Assembly: GCA_016873115.1 (NCBI GenBank)
Contig: VGYB01000003.1
Location: 1 to 64,000, forward strand
DNA length: 64,000 nt
Direction of reading: 5' to 3'
DNA from: Planctomycetota bacterium
Lineage (GTDB): Bacteria > Planctomycetota > Phycisphaerae > Phycisphaerales > SM1A02
This document shows positions 30,911 through 40,519 of this stretch, one piece after another. Position numbers and translations under genes: made by a program. Each line of letters starts with the position of its first letter. Position 1 is the first letter of the stretch. Under the pieces are notes generated by a model. The model was not told where the DNA came from. It did no database searches and saw nothing but the letters and a program-made list of their open reading frames with translations.

Positions 30911-33000
30911 CCTTCATCAGCCCATGGCTTGCTGTGGCGGGCGCCGTCGCCATGGCGCTGCCGATCGTGATCCACCTGTTCTTGCGCCGTCGCCAGAGAC
31001 CCATCGAGTGGGCAGCCATGGAACTCCTGCGTCGAGCGGTACAGCAGAGCCAACGCGCGCGTCGTGTGGAACGGTGGATCCTGCTGGTTCTGAGGTGCCT
31101 GATCCTTCTCTTGGTGGGCTTGGCTCTGGCGCGCCCCGCCACGGTGACGGCTCTGTCCATGAGCCAACCCATCGCGCTCGCGGTCGTGCTCGATGACAGC
31201 GTGGCATCGCGAACCACCGCATCACCAGACATTGCACCAGGACAGACGGCGTTCGAGGCAGCGCGCGCAGCCTGCATCGAGTCCATCCAGGCTTTGCCGA
31301 GCGGTTCCTTGGTCCATGTTCTCACGACATCAGGAACCATCGAGCACACAAGCGAGGCGGTCCAACCCAACCGTGCCGTGGCCATCCTCGGCGAGCTTGA
31401 ACCGACCCACGAGCCTTCGCGCATGCGACAGGCGGTGGACCGCGCAGACGATGTTCTTGGTCGGCTATCGATGCCAGGCCGCATCGTGCTTGCCAGCTCC
31501 TTCTCGCGCGGCGCGATCGACACCGAGGCGCAGGTGTTGCCGGCCACCGAGGCAACCTTGGACATTCACGATGTTGGTTCGGATGACACGGGGACCGCGG
31601 CCATCGTGTCCATGCTGCAGCGAACCCTTGGTCCGCAGTTGACGGGTTCCATCACCGTGGACGTGACGGTCATGCGACCAGGCAATGACCAGGCGCGCCG
31701 CAGCGTTCCCGTGACGGTGACCGATGTGCAGACGGATCGATCAGCCACGGCTGATGCCGTCTTCATCGAAGGATCGCAGCGCGCGGTAGCGACCGCAACG
31801 CTTCCGGTCGACCCCACGGCGAGAGAGCATGCGTGGATGGCAACGATCCCCACGGATCGCCAGCCCGCGGATGATGTGCGCGCCGCCACGATCTCGACGG
31901 TGTCGGCCGACCCGGTACTGATCCTGGACCGCGAACGCCTCGACATCGACGAGGGATCGAGTGCGCAGTGGATCGAGCGCGCGCTTGAACCGATTGCCGG
32001 CATGGGCCTGGCCCACCAACGCCTGGATCCCAACGAGGTTCGCGAGGGATCACTCGGGGGTGCCACCTCGATCATCATCTGCCGGCCGGAACTGCTCGAT
32101 GCGGCCGGATGGGCCGAGTGCACCGCAGCCTGCGAGGCGGGCGCACTCATCGTGATTGTCCCCCCCACGGAAGAGACCTTCGTGGAGTGGCAGGACCCAT
32201 GTGCTGCCATGCTGGGTCCGGGTGTCACGATCCGCCGCGATCTTGTGAACCACGAACCACCGATGAGGCTGCGGCCCCAGCAACCCACAAGCCCGATCAC
32301 GCAATTGCTCACAGCCGAGCTGACCGAACTGATCGCACCCATCGAGATCAATCGGTCGGTCACAATCGATGGTCCGCCGACCACAGTGTCACCAATCCTC
32401 ATGATGGACGATGGTGCACCCATGATGGTGCTCTCGACCAGGGGGCGTGGTGCAATGGTCATGTTCGCCACGGCCCCCGTGCCATCCTGGAACACGCTCG
32501 CGACCAAGCCCATTTTTGTCCCGTTGATGCAGGAGACGATCCGTCAGGGCGAGGTGCTGTTGGACGCGGGCAGCGGCGTGACCATCGGTTCAGGTCGTCT
32601 CCCGGAGGGCACGACCGAACTTCGACCGGTCCTTGGATCGACGGCGGCAGATTCACCACTGGCGGTCGATCCTTCTGGCCAGATCGTGGGCGCCGGGGCC
32701 AAGCCGGGAATCATGCGGGTGGTCACGGCGCCAGGCACCACATCAACGGTTCGGCGCGCATCCTTCATCGCGCTCAATGTCGATCCAGAAGCATGTGACC
32801 CACAACACAACGACGCAGCCCGATTGACGGCCTGGCTCAACCAGACCGTGTCGCCCGGGGTTGTTGTCGGCACCACGATCCGAACGCCCCAGTCCTCAAC
32901 GAGCGCAGCGGTCTGGTTGCTGACGGTCGCAGCCCTGCTCGTTCTCGCCGAAACGCTGCTCGGACGCATGTTCTCCGTCCCGGAGCCCAAAGCCACATGA
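30907..33000 (+). CDS. BatA-like membrane protein with N-terminal double-TM domain
   Basis: A 697-residue protein. The N-terminus has the BatA/aerotolerance-operon double membrane domain (FISPWLAVAGAVAMALPIVIHLFLRRR, then WILLVLRCLILLLVGLALARP), followed by a vWA-like region with LAVVLDDSVAS in place of DxSxS, and a long extracytoplasmic or cytoplasmic body; a C-terminal helix (AVWLLTVAALLVLAETLLG) closes it. The weakened MIDAS (Asp-Asp-Ser) suggests reduced metal binding. The body around 350-560 resembles a glutamine-amidotransferase-like fold used for binding. ATGA overlaps join it to both neighbours. Confidence 0.82.
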   Translation: MTFISPWLAVAGAVAMALPIVIHLFLRRRQRPIEWAAMELLRRAVQQSQRARRVERWILLVLRCLILLLVGLALARPATVTALSMSQPIALAVVLDDSVASRTTASPDIAPGQTAFEAARAACIESIQALPSGSLVHVLTTSGTIEHTSEAVQPNRAVAILGELEPTHEPSRMRQAVDRADDVLGRLSMPGRIVLASSFSRGAIDTEAQVLPATEATLDIHDVGSDDTGTAAIVSMLQRTLGPQLTGSITVDVTVMRPGNDQARRSVPVTVTDVQTDRSATADAVFIEGSQRAVATATLPVDPTAREHAWMATIPTDRQPADDVRAATISTVSADPVLILDRERLDIDEGSSAQWIERALEPIAGMGLAHQRLDPNEVREGSLGGATSIIICRPELLDAAGWAECTAACEAGALIVIVPPTEETFVEWQDPCAAMLGPGVTIRRDLVNHEPPMRLRPQQPTSPITQLLTAELTELIAPIEINRSVTIDGPPTTVSPILMMDDGAPMMVLSTRGRGAMVMFATAPVPSWNTLATKPIFVPLMQETIRQGEVLLDAGSGVTIGSGRLPEGTTELRPVLGSTAADSPLAVDPSGQIVGAGAKPGIMRVVTAPGTTSTVRRASFIALNVDPEACDPQHNDAARLTAWLNQTVSPGVVVGTTIRTPQSSTSAAVWLLTVAALLVLAETLLGRMFSVPEPKAT

Positions 33001-35267
33001 TCGACCAACCGATCATCCGTTGGCTGCTCGGGATCGAGGTCGATCCGTCCACACGGGGATCGGTCCGGCTTGGATGGGAGATGCCGCTGGCCGGCTGGAT
33101 GTGGCTCGTTGGCATCAGTGCGGCCGTGGCCCTTGCGTGGCTCGCGTACACACGCATGACGCCGCGTCCCTGGGTACGGCGCTCCCTGACGGTGCTTCGG
33201 GCAGCAACGCTCCTGCTCCTCTTGGTGCTGGTGGCGCGACCCATCCTTGAGTTCGTCGAGGAACGGCGCGAGTCGGACCGCATCATCATGCTCGCTGACC
33301 GCAGCAAGAGCCTGCAACTGGCGGATTGGAAGGATGGCACCGGCACGCTGCGTACACGCGATGAGCAGTTGCGGTCGAGTCTCGAGGCGATCCAGCTTGG
33401 AGGGCGACCTGCGGAGTGGTTCGCATTCTCCGGCGATGTGGCGCTGATCACGCCCTCAGAGCCAGGACCCGCCAACGGTCGGACGACCGACCTGCCGCTG
33501 GCCATCGATCGTGCGCTCCGGCGCTCCGGCGGTGGCCCCATCGGTGGGCTGGTGCTGGTGACCGATGGACGGTCGACGCGACCGATCGATGCACGGCTGA
33601 TCAGGTCGCTGACGGCACGGTCGGTCCCGGTCTATGCGATCGCACTTGGATCACGCAATCCGCTCGGCGACGCCGCCATCATGGATGTTCAAGCGCCGGC
33701 CAAGGCCTTCGTCCGCGACCAGGTGCCATTCGTTGTGCGGGTTCAGCCCCTGCGCGATGCACCGGGCCGCCTGGAACTGGTGAACATGGACACCGGCGCG
33801 GTGATCGACCGGGCGTCCGTGCCGGCGGGCGAGGCATCGACCCATGTGCTCGTGGCCACGACGGACTCCGGCGACTCGATGGACCTTCGTGTGCGACTGG
33901 TTTGCGATGCCGAGGATGCCGTACCCACGAACAATGAAGCCACGGTCACCCTGGGCATCATCGATCGTGCGATCCGGGTCTTGATGGTCGAAGGCGGTCC
34001 TCGATGGGAGTACCGATACGTCAAGAACATCCTTGTGCGCGAACCCTCGATGGAGTCGAGCATCATGCTGCTCAGCGCAGACCGCGACTTCACGCAGGAA
34101 GGCAACATGGCGGTCACACGAATCCCGACCGCGCGCGAGGAGTTCGATCTTTACGACCTCTTCGTGATCGGCGATGTGGCTTCCGGGCAATTCAGCGATG
34201 CACAACTCGAGGAAGTCCGTCGCGCCGTGACCGAACGCGGTGCGGGACTGCTCTTGATCGGCGGCGAACGATCCATGCCGATGCAATGGATGGGAAGTCC
34301 TCTGGACGATGTCTTTCCCATGCGCTTGTCGAGTTCGATTCCACGACAGGCCGAGCCGGTGGCGATCGAGCCCACGCCGCTGGCGAAGGGGCTCGGGCTT
34401 CTTCGGCTTGGTGATGGTGACGATCACTGGCCACCCGAACTCGGCCGGGATGGCCCGGCGTGGTCGCGGCTGCAGTGGATGCAACGCATTCCCTTCGAGG
34501 ATCTGAAGCCGACGGCCGAGGTGCTCGCGACGGCATTCGGCTCGACGACCGAACCGATTGGCGCGGCCGTGCTCTCGATGCGGTTTGGTTCCGGCCACGT
34601 GGTGTATGTCGCGACGGACGAGACATGGCGCTGGCGCAACGGCATTGGTGAGGCGTATCAGGAGCGATTCTGGATCCAGCTCGTTCGCTACCTCTCCCGC
34701 GCCGGGCTTTCCGCGGCGAGTGGTGGAGCACAACTCTCCGTCGAGCCCACGACCATCACGGTCGGCCAGACCGCCACGATTCGGCTTGATGTGAAGGATG
34801 AACTCATTCAGCGCCGACTCCCCAACGCGATCGATGCCGTGGTGTCGCGCTCGATGCAGCGCGAGGATGTGATCCGGCTCTCGACGGATGCGGCGACCAA
34901 GGGATCATTGGTTGTTGGACTGGCCGGCATCTGGCAGCCGCGCCAGGCCGGTGAGTACGACGTCGCCGTCATGGACGCAGCGTTCGGCGACACCCTGATG
35001 GCGCGCGTGCGGGTGATCGAGCCGGATGACGAGTTTGCTCGACCAGAGACAGATCATGCCACGCTTGAGTCCCTGTGCGCCTCGACCGGCGGTCGCCTCC
35101 TGTCGGCAGCCGACCTCCCCGATCTGGCCACCATCATTCCCGATCGATCCACATTCACCGAGCGCATCGAGCGCGTGCCGGTGTGGTCAAGCCCACTCAC
35201 CCTGATCCTGTTGGTCGTGCTGTGCGGCCTGGAGTGGTCCATCAGAAGGGCGGTTCGCCTTGCTTGA
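32997..35267 (+). CDS. Membrane protein with vWA and amidotransferase-like regions
   Basis: A 756-residue protein with two N-terminal membrane helices (about 31-52 and 64-82), a vWA-like domain whose first motif reads IIMLADRSKS (Asp-x-Ser-x-Ser replaced by DRSKS) and second strand GLVLVTDGRS, a linker with beta-sandwich character, and a region from about 320 (RVLMVEGGPRWEYRYVKN, later GLLLIGGERSM) that resembles the glutamine-amidotransferase-like domain seen in planctomycete operons of this type. A C-terminal helix (PLTLILLVVLCGLEWSI) follows. Catalytic Cys-His was not found, so it is probably structural. Coupled to its upstream neighbour by ATGA. Confidence 0.8.
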   Translation: MIDQPIIRWLLGIEVDPSTRGSVRLGWEMPLAGWMWLVGISAAVALAWLAYTRMTPRPWVRRSLTVLRAATLLLLLVLVARPILEFVEERRESDRIIMLADRSKSLQLADWKDGTGTLRTRDEQLRSSLEAIQLGGRPAEWFAFSGDVALITPSEPGPANGRTTDLPLAIDRALRRSGGGPIGGLVLVTDGRSTRPIDARLIRSLTARSVPVYAIALGSRNPLGDAAIMDVQAPAKAFVRDQVPFVVRVQPLRDAPGRLELVNMDTGAVIDRASVPAGEASTHVLVATTDSGDSMDLRVRLVCDAEDAVPTNNEATVTLGIIDRAIRVLMVEGGPRWEYRYVKNILVREPSMESSIMLLSADRDFTQEGNMAVTRIPTAREEFDLYDLFVIGDVASGQFSDAQLEEVRRAVTERGAGLLLIGGERSMPMQWMGSPLDDVFPMRLSSSIPRQAEPVAIEPTPLAKGLGLLRLGDGDDHWPPELGRDGPAWSRLQWMQRIPFEDLKPTAEVLATAFGSTTEPIGAAVLSMRFGSGHVVYVATDETWRWRNGIGEAYQERFWIQLVRYLSRAGLSAASGGAQLSVEPTTITVGQTATIRLDVKDELIQRRLPNAIDAVVSRSMQREDVIRLSTDAATKGSLVVGLAGIWQPRQAGEYDVAVMDAAFGDTLMARVRVIEPDDEFARPETDHATLESLCASTGGRLLSAADLPDLATIIPDRSTFTERIERVPVWSSPLTLILLVVLCGLEWSIRRAVRLA

Positions 35268-35277
35268 TCCGCGCCAG

Positions 35278-38200
35278 ATGATCGACCGCGCGATGGTCCG
35301 TGCCCGTGTGGTGCTGACGATCGCGCTGCTGTCGCGTGTGGTGCGCAGCGCACTCGTCGTGCTGGCCGTACTGGTGGTGCTCGACTGGATCTTCCGCCTG
35401 CCGGTCGGATTCAGGATGGTGCAGGGCATCATTGCACTCCTTGCGCTGGCTGCCTTCGCGGCGTTCGGCGCGCGCCAGATCGTGGCGTTCAGACCAAGCC
35501 GCATCGATGTGGCCCTGCGCATCGAGCGGAACCACCCAGCACTTCGCAATCGGCTCGCTGCCCTGCTTGAGTTTGAGGACCTCCCCAGTGACGATCGCAC
35601 GGAACTCCTTGCCCTTGGATTGCCGATCCTGCGGCAGGAGGTCGATGGTGCCATGCGCGGGATGGATCCAACATCGATCACATCGATGCGACCCGCGTCA
35701 CGCCCGATTCGGCAGCTGGCCCTGGTCGTGGTGTTGTGGGTCGGAGTCGCGGCTGCGCTCCCCTCGATCGTGGGCGTCGGCATTGCGCGGGCCGTGGCCC
35801 CCTGGAGCGATGCGCAGTGGCCAAGCACCACCGAACTCATCGACCGCACCGATCGAACGGTTGTTGCCACGGGCACATCATTCCCATGGAAGGCTGAACT
35901 GGTCCGCGGCGACCCGTCACACGAGCGCGTGAAGGTCGAGTTCAGGATCCGGACCGGATCCTGGGGCGTCTGGCAGTCAGGCTGGCTGGGCAGGACCGAT
36001 GGTCCGATGTTCGACCGCATGCAGGATGTACCCACGGATGCCCGAGAGATCGAGTACCGGTTCACGGGTTCCGATTCGATGACGCCCCTCGCCGCGATGC
36101 GCTGTGTCCAGGCACCGAGCGTGGTGCGCGCGAACCTTCGCGTTGCCCCGCCGTCGTACCTGAAGGGCCGTGGTTCGACGATGCTCGATCTTCTTCCCGG
36201 CGGGGCACCAGCCGTTCGTTTCCATGAGTGCGTCGAAGGCAGCGCGGTCGAACTCGAATTGGCCTTCTCGCGGCCGGTCCAGGCACCCGACACCACGGAT
36301 GGGGCCCCTTCCGTTGCGTCGGCACTGGGAGTCACGGCACCCTGTGACGGGTGCTCGATCACCGCCACACCATCATCATGGACGGCGTCGTTGAACCTTG
36401 TCGAGGATCTCGCCATCTCCATCGTCGCCAGCGATGATGATGGTGTATCGATGATCGAGCCATTCACCATCAGGTTGGTGGCGCTGCGTGACCAGGTACC
36501 GATCGCCCGGTTGCTCCAACCAGCCACCGATCAGACCGTGTTGCCGACTGCCAAGGTCCCCACCGCAGCCCGCGCCGAAGACGACTTCGGCCTGATGCGT
36601 TCAGCGATTGCAGCGCAACGCATCGCCGGCACGGCCAGCGCCACCGAGCGAGTGTTGGTCGAGAGTGCCAACAGATCGATGGCACAGGATCTGACGGCGA
36701 TCATCGATCTTGCAGAGCTCGAGGCCGCTCCCGGCGATGTGGTCCTGGTGAGTGCGCTTGCCGAGGACGCCTACGAGCGCGATGGCAAGCGGCGCGAGGC
36801 CTCGCGCAGCACCCCACGACGCCTGCGCGTGATCTCAAACAGCGAGTTCAGCGAGGAGATCGCCGCGGCCACGGCATCACTGCGCCAAAGCGTTCTTCGC
36901 CTCGAGGAACGACAGGCCGGCGCCAAGGACTCCACGGATCGACAAGCGGTGCAACGCGAGCAGGTCGACATCACATCACGCGCAGCGAGCACCACTCGAC
37001 AGGCGCGCGCACTCGCTGATCGTGTCCGCATGAACGAGGATCGCGACACGCCGACCTCACGGCTCCTGGACGAAGCCACCAACCTGCTTGACGAAGCCCG
37101 GGCCGAAGCGTCAGCGGCCAGCGAAACGGCAACCGCGAGCGATCCATCCGCCTGGCGGACACCGGAACTCGCCGAGAAGCAGGAGGCCACACGGGCCACC
37201 CTCGAAGCAGCAGCGCGCCTGCTGGACCGAGACACGAAGTCATGGGAGGCATCACAGTCGCTGGCCCGCGCGGCGGAGGCGATTCGGTCCAGCCGGGGCG
37301 AGCGCCAGAGTCTTGGCGAGCATGTTCAAGGCAAGACCCGCGCCGAACTCACGCCAGGCCAACGCACCGCACTCGATCGGATTGCGCAGCGCGACGCGGA
37401 AACCGCGCAGGCCTTGCGCGAAGCCACGGAGTCGATCACGGCCCAAGCCCAGGAACTCGAGGAATCGGATCCCGCGCAGGCGGCAGCCATGCGGCAAGCC
37501 GCAGAGCGTGCCCAACAGGAAGGTGTCGTCGGCAAGGTTGAACAATCGGGTGAACAGACGCGCGAGAACGCCATACAGCAGGCACAGCGCTCGGCCCAGC
37601 AGGCGCTCGACTCGCTCGCTCGCATGCAGGATGACCTTGATGCGGCCCAGCAACTCGAATCCACGGTGCTCAGGCGCATCGCCGAGGAGTTGGCCGATCA
37701 CCTCAGGCAACTCATCGCGGATGCTGAGGCTTCAATGCAATCGGTCGATGATCTTGACGATGAGGATCCGCTGCCGCCACAGGCCATCAGCGGCGATGTT
37801 GATCGCCTGCGCCGCAACACCAGCGCCGCACTCGACGAAGCCATGCGCATGGAGCGCCAGCTTGATGTCGTGATCCGCCTGATCACCCCAGCGATTGGCC
37901 ACGAGGAACAGGCACTGGTTCGGCTTGCTGCGCTGCAGGAACTCGCTGGTCGCCCGGGAGTGAACCAGTCGATCGAGGCCGCGCAACAGGACCTGCGTCG
38001 TGCACTGGAAGCCACGCAAGCTGCCGCCGATGAGGCCAGGCAGAACGAGCAGCGCCAGGCACAACGGCGGCTTGCCGATCAATGCAAGGCACTCGTGGCA
38101 CGGGAGACAGCCATCGTGCAGAGTGCCACCGAACTCACCGGCCAGGCCGATGCTCGCCGCCGACTCATCGAGGGCCGTCGACTGGCCCTGGCACAGGACG

Positions 38201-38739
38201 AACTCGCCGAGGGCATCGGTTCCTTGATGGCCGATGAAGCAGTCGCCAAGAGCGAGATCTTCGGAGAGGCACTGTCCCAAGCGGGCGCATCGAGCACACG
38301 AGCCTCGGAAGCATTCCGACGGTCCGATGGACTGGCCGATGCAACGGATGCGGCACGCGACACCCTGGATTCGTTGGCGGGGTTGGCCAGCGCGCTTGCC
38401 GAGAAATCCATGGAGAAGGATCGCTTCGCCGAAGCCCGGCAGCAAGGCGACCAAGGGAACAACGCGTCAGGCGGCGGCGGTGGTGGTCAGCAAGACGGCA
38501 TCCTGCCAATCGCCGAACTCAAGTTGCTGCGTGATCTCCAGGCCAAGCTCGGTCGGCGCACGGCAAGCGCACTGTCGGATGGTGGCGATCGCTCGCGCCT
38601 TCCCGCCATACGACAGGCCCAAGAGCGGCTTGAGTCCATGGCCGGCCGGTTGCGCGAAGCGGTCATGCGCGCCGAGGGAATGACCCCGCGCATCACGCCG
38701 GCCGAGCCCGGTGCCCAGGAACCGGAGGCCACACCGTGA
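35278..38739 (+). CDS. Giant helical membrane protein (DUF4175-like)
   Basis: A 1,153-residue protein. Three membrane segments lie in the first 180 residues (about 10-35, 43-66, 145-170). A beta-rich section with RFHECVEGSAVELELAFS and IVASDDDGVSMIEPF follows (about 190-480). The remaining 650 residues are predicted almost all helical, Glu/Ala/Arg/Gln-rich and probably coiled coil. The layout resembles DUF4175-type proteins encoded beside MoxR/vWA genes. ATG 35278, eleven bases after the preceding stop, is preferred over a TTG at 35260. A Gly run (about 1062-1068) marks a flexible hinge before the C-terminal helix. A scaffold or long arm for the vWA partners is a guess. Confidence 0.75.
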   Translation: MIDRAMVRARVVLTIALLSRVVRSALVVLAVLVVLDWIFRLPVGFRMVQGIIALLALAAFAAFGARQIVAFRPSRIDVALRIERNHPALRNRLAALLEFEDLPSDDRTELLALGLPILRQEVDGAMRGMDPTSITSMRPASRPIRQLALVVVLWVGVAAALPSIVGVGIARAVAPWSDAQWPSTTELIDRTDRTVVATGTSFPWKAELVRGDPSHERVKVEFRIRTGSWGVWQSGWLGRTDGPMFDRMQDVPTDAREIEYRFTGSDSMTPLAAMRCVQAPSVVRANLRVAPPSYLKGRGSTMLDLLPGGAPAVRFHECVEGSAVELELAFSRPVQAPDTTDGAPSVASALGVTAPCDGCSITATPSSWTASLNLVEDLAISIVASDDDGVSMIEPFTIRLVALRDQVPIARLLQPATDQTVLPTAKVPTAARAEDDFGLMRSAIAAQRIAGTASATERVLVESANRSMAQDLTAIIDLAELEAAPGDVVLVSALAEDAYERDGKRREASRSTPRRLRVISNSEFSEEIAAATASLRQSVLRLEERQAGAKDSTDRQAVQREQVDITSRAASTTRQARALADRVRMNEDRDTPTSRLLDEATNLLDEARAEASAASETATASDPSAWRTPELAEKQEATRATLEAAARLLDRDTKSWEASQSLARAAEAIRSSRGERQSLGEHVQGKTRAELTPGQRTALDRIAQRDAETAQALREATESITAQAQELEESDPAQAAAMRQAAERAQQEGVVGKVEQSGEQTRENAIQQAQRSAQQALDSLARMQDDLDAAQQLESTVLRRIAEELADHLRQLIADAEASMQSVDDLDDEDPLPPQAISGDVDRLRRNTSAALDEAMRMERQLDVVIRLITPAIGHEEQALVRLAALQELAGRPGVNQSIEAAQQDLRRALEATQAAADEARQNEQRQAQRRLADQCKALVARETAIVQSATELTGQADARRRLIEGRRLALAQDELAEGIGSLMADEAVAKSEIFGEALSQAGASSTRASEAFRRSDGLADATDAARDTLDSLAGLASALAEKSMEKDRFAEARQQGDQGNNASGGGGGGQQDGILPIAELKLLRDLQAKLGRRTASALSDGGDRSRLPAIRQAQERLESMAGRLREAVMRAEGMTPRITPAEPGAQEPEATP

Positions 38740-39500
38740 ACACGGCATCGACTGCGGTCGTGAAGCATGGCATGATGACCATCATGCGTCACAGCCTGGG
38801 CCTGATGCTGGTCACGGCAACCGTGGTTGCGCAGGATGCACCACCAGTGACCGGCGAAGGGCCTCGCACCAAGACGCTCGATGAGCTCTTGGGCATCGAG
38901 GGTGATGGCGACGGTTCGAGGGCCGCACAGGACGATGCCCGAGCACGGCTTGATCGCGACCTCGGCGAGCAGAAGCTGGCCGACACCTTCGAGCGCGCGA
39001 TCGAGGGCATGCGGCGCTCGACGGAGTTGCTCGATCGATCGGCTGCTGCGGCCGATGTTGCGCGGACCCAGGAGGAGATCCTGTCCCGGCTCGATGCAAT
39101 CATCGACGAGGCGTCTCGCCGACAACAACAGCAGCAGTCCAGTTCATCATCGAGCTCATCCTCCTCATCAAGCGCCGGCCGGCCGGGCCAACAGGGCAGG
39201 TCGGGCCAACTGTCGAGCGAAAGTGAGCAGCAGCGCCGCGCCAACGCACGCAACAATCGCCCGGAACGCACTGGCAAGGGTCGGCAGGGCGCAGAATCCG
39301 GTGAACAGCAGACCGAGGACGCTGCCATGGAGGATTCACTCGATCCGGGTGACTTCCTCGCTGGTGAAGCCGAGTGGGGATCGCTTCCTCCGCGGGTACG
39401 CGAGCAGATGCGCCAGGGCATGCGTGAGCGCATGAGCAGTGTCTACCGCACCTGGACCGAGCGTTACTACGAGCGTGTGGCCAAGGAATCAAAGCCATGA
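38736..39500 (+). CDS. Exported low-complexity protein with Gln and Ser runs
   Basis: A 254-residue protein with a signal peptide inside MRHSLGLMLVTATVVAQ (residues 17-33). The following segment is helical and acidic/basic, then comes a run of five Gln directly followed by twelve Ser near 129-145, then a Gln/Arg/Gly-rich hydrophilic tail and a conserved-looking C-terminus (RVREQMRQGMRERMSSVYRTWTERYYERV). The GTG at 38736 overlaps the preceding stop (GTGA); ATGs at 38772, 38775 and 38784 are alternatives that better suit the signal peptide. Homopolymer runs are prone to length change. No catalytic motif; role unknown. Confidence 0.7.
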   Translation: MNTASTAVVKHGMMTIMRHSLGLMLVTATVVAQDAPPVTGEGPRTKTLDELLGIEGDGDGSRAAQDDARARLDRDLGEQKLADTFERAIEGMRRSTELLDRSAAAADVARTQEEILSRLDAIIDEASRRQQQQQSSSSSSSSSSSSAGRPGQQGRSGQLSSESEQQRRANARNNRPERTGKGRQGAESGEQQTEDAAMEDSLDPGDFLAGEAEWGSLPPRVREQMRQGMRERMSSVYRTWTERYYERVAKESKP

Positions 39501-40519
39501 TGTCGATCCTGTTCTCATTGGCGGTGCTCGCCCAGACACCCGTCAACGACGATGCGGGTGCCGAGAACCGGCCCATGGAGGGCGAGACCACGCCTGCCTG
39601 GCGTGCAAGCGTCGATCGTGGCCTGCGTGGGCTTGCTGGCCTGCAGAACGATGATGGGTCGTTCGGCCGCGGTCGTTTCGGTCGCCACAGCGGGATCACC
39701 AGCCTGTGTGCCTTGGCCCTGATGGCCGATGGTCATCTTCCGGGTCGCGGCGAGTATGGCGATCAGGTGGCGAAAGCGTTGGAGTTCGTCCTGAGCAACG
39801 TGACCGAGAGCGGGCTGCTTTCGGCGGAAGCGACCGCGGGTCCGATGTACGGCCACGGCTTCAGCACGCTCTTCCTGGGCGAGATCTATGGCATGAATCC
39901 GCAGGACACGCGGGTGCGCGACACGCTCGTTCGTGCGGTGCAGCTCATCGTGGCGAGCCAGAACGCGGAGGGTGGTTGGCGCTACTACCCCGTACCCAAC
40001 GATGCCGATGTGAGCGTGACGATCTGCCAGGTGATGGCGCTTCGCAGCGCACGCAATGCCGGGATCAAGGTGCCGCGCGAGACGATTGATGCCGCAACCA
40101 ATTACATCCTGCGTTGCCAGAATGATGATGGCGGCTTCCGGTACATGAGCGCGATCGGGCAAAGCGCGTGGCCACGCAGCGCGGCGGGCGTGGCGAGCCT
40201 GTTCTATGCCGGTGTCTACGAGGGCGATGCCATCACGCGCGGCCTGTCGTACATCAGGTTGAATGACGGTACCGACGCAGGCGGGCCGATGGGTACGCCC
40301 CACTTCCACTACGGCGCGTACTACACGGCACAGACGATGTACCTGGCTGGTGGCTCGTGGTGGCGCGGCTGGTGGCCGCAGGCGCGTGATGGATTCATGG
40401 CCACACAGGAGCGCGATGGCCTGTGGGTCGATCACCAGAATGGACCCGCCTATGCGACGGCGATGTCGCTGATCGTCATGCAGATGCCCAACCGATACCT
40501 GCCGATCTTCCAGCGATGA
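39497..40519 (+). CDS. Exported alpha/alpha-toroid (prenyltransferase/squalene-cyclase-like) repeat protein
   Basis: A 340-residue protein with a short signal peptide (MMSILFSLAVLA). It is built from repeats of the squalene-cyclase/prenyltransferase type: GLAGLQNDDGSFG, LIVASQNAEGGWRYYP, YILRCQNDDGGFRYM and MATQERDGLWVDH, each a QxxDGxF/W-like turn between helices. That makes an alpha/alpha toroid. The catalytic DxDD of terpene cyclases is not seen, so a binding or peptidase-inhibitor-like (alpha-2-macroglobulin domain) role is possible. It is the seventh gene of the MoxR operon, ATGA-coupled on both sides. Confidence 0.85.
   Translation: MMSILFSLAVLAQTPVNDDAGAENRPMEGETTPAWRASVDRGLRGLAGLQNDDGSFGRGRFGRHSGITSLCALALMADGHLPGRGEYGDQVAKALEFVLSNVTESGLLSAEATAGPMYGHGFSTLFLGEIYGMNPQDTRVRDTLVRAVQLIVASQNAEGGWRYYPVPNDADVSVTICQVMALRSARNAGIKVPRETIDAATNYILRCQNDDGGFRYMSAIGQSAWPRSAAGVASLFYAGVYEGDAITRGLSYIRLNDGTDAGGPMGTPHFHYGAYYTAQTMYLAGGSWWRGWWPQARDGFMATQERDGLWVDHQNGPAYATAMSLIVMQMPNRYLPIFQR

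Noticed and set aside
28867-35267. MoxR-vWA group read as a phage-defence system
   Set aside because: There is no nuclease, reverse transcriptase, toxin or other effector, and the surrounding genes are housekeeping. An envelope-assembly role fits better.
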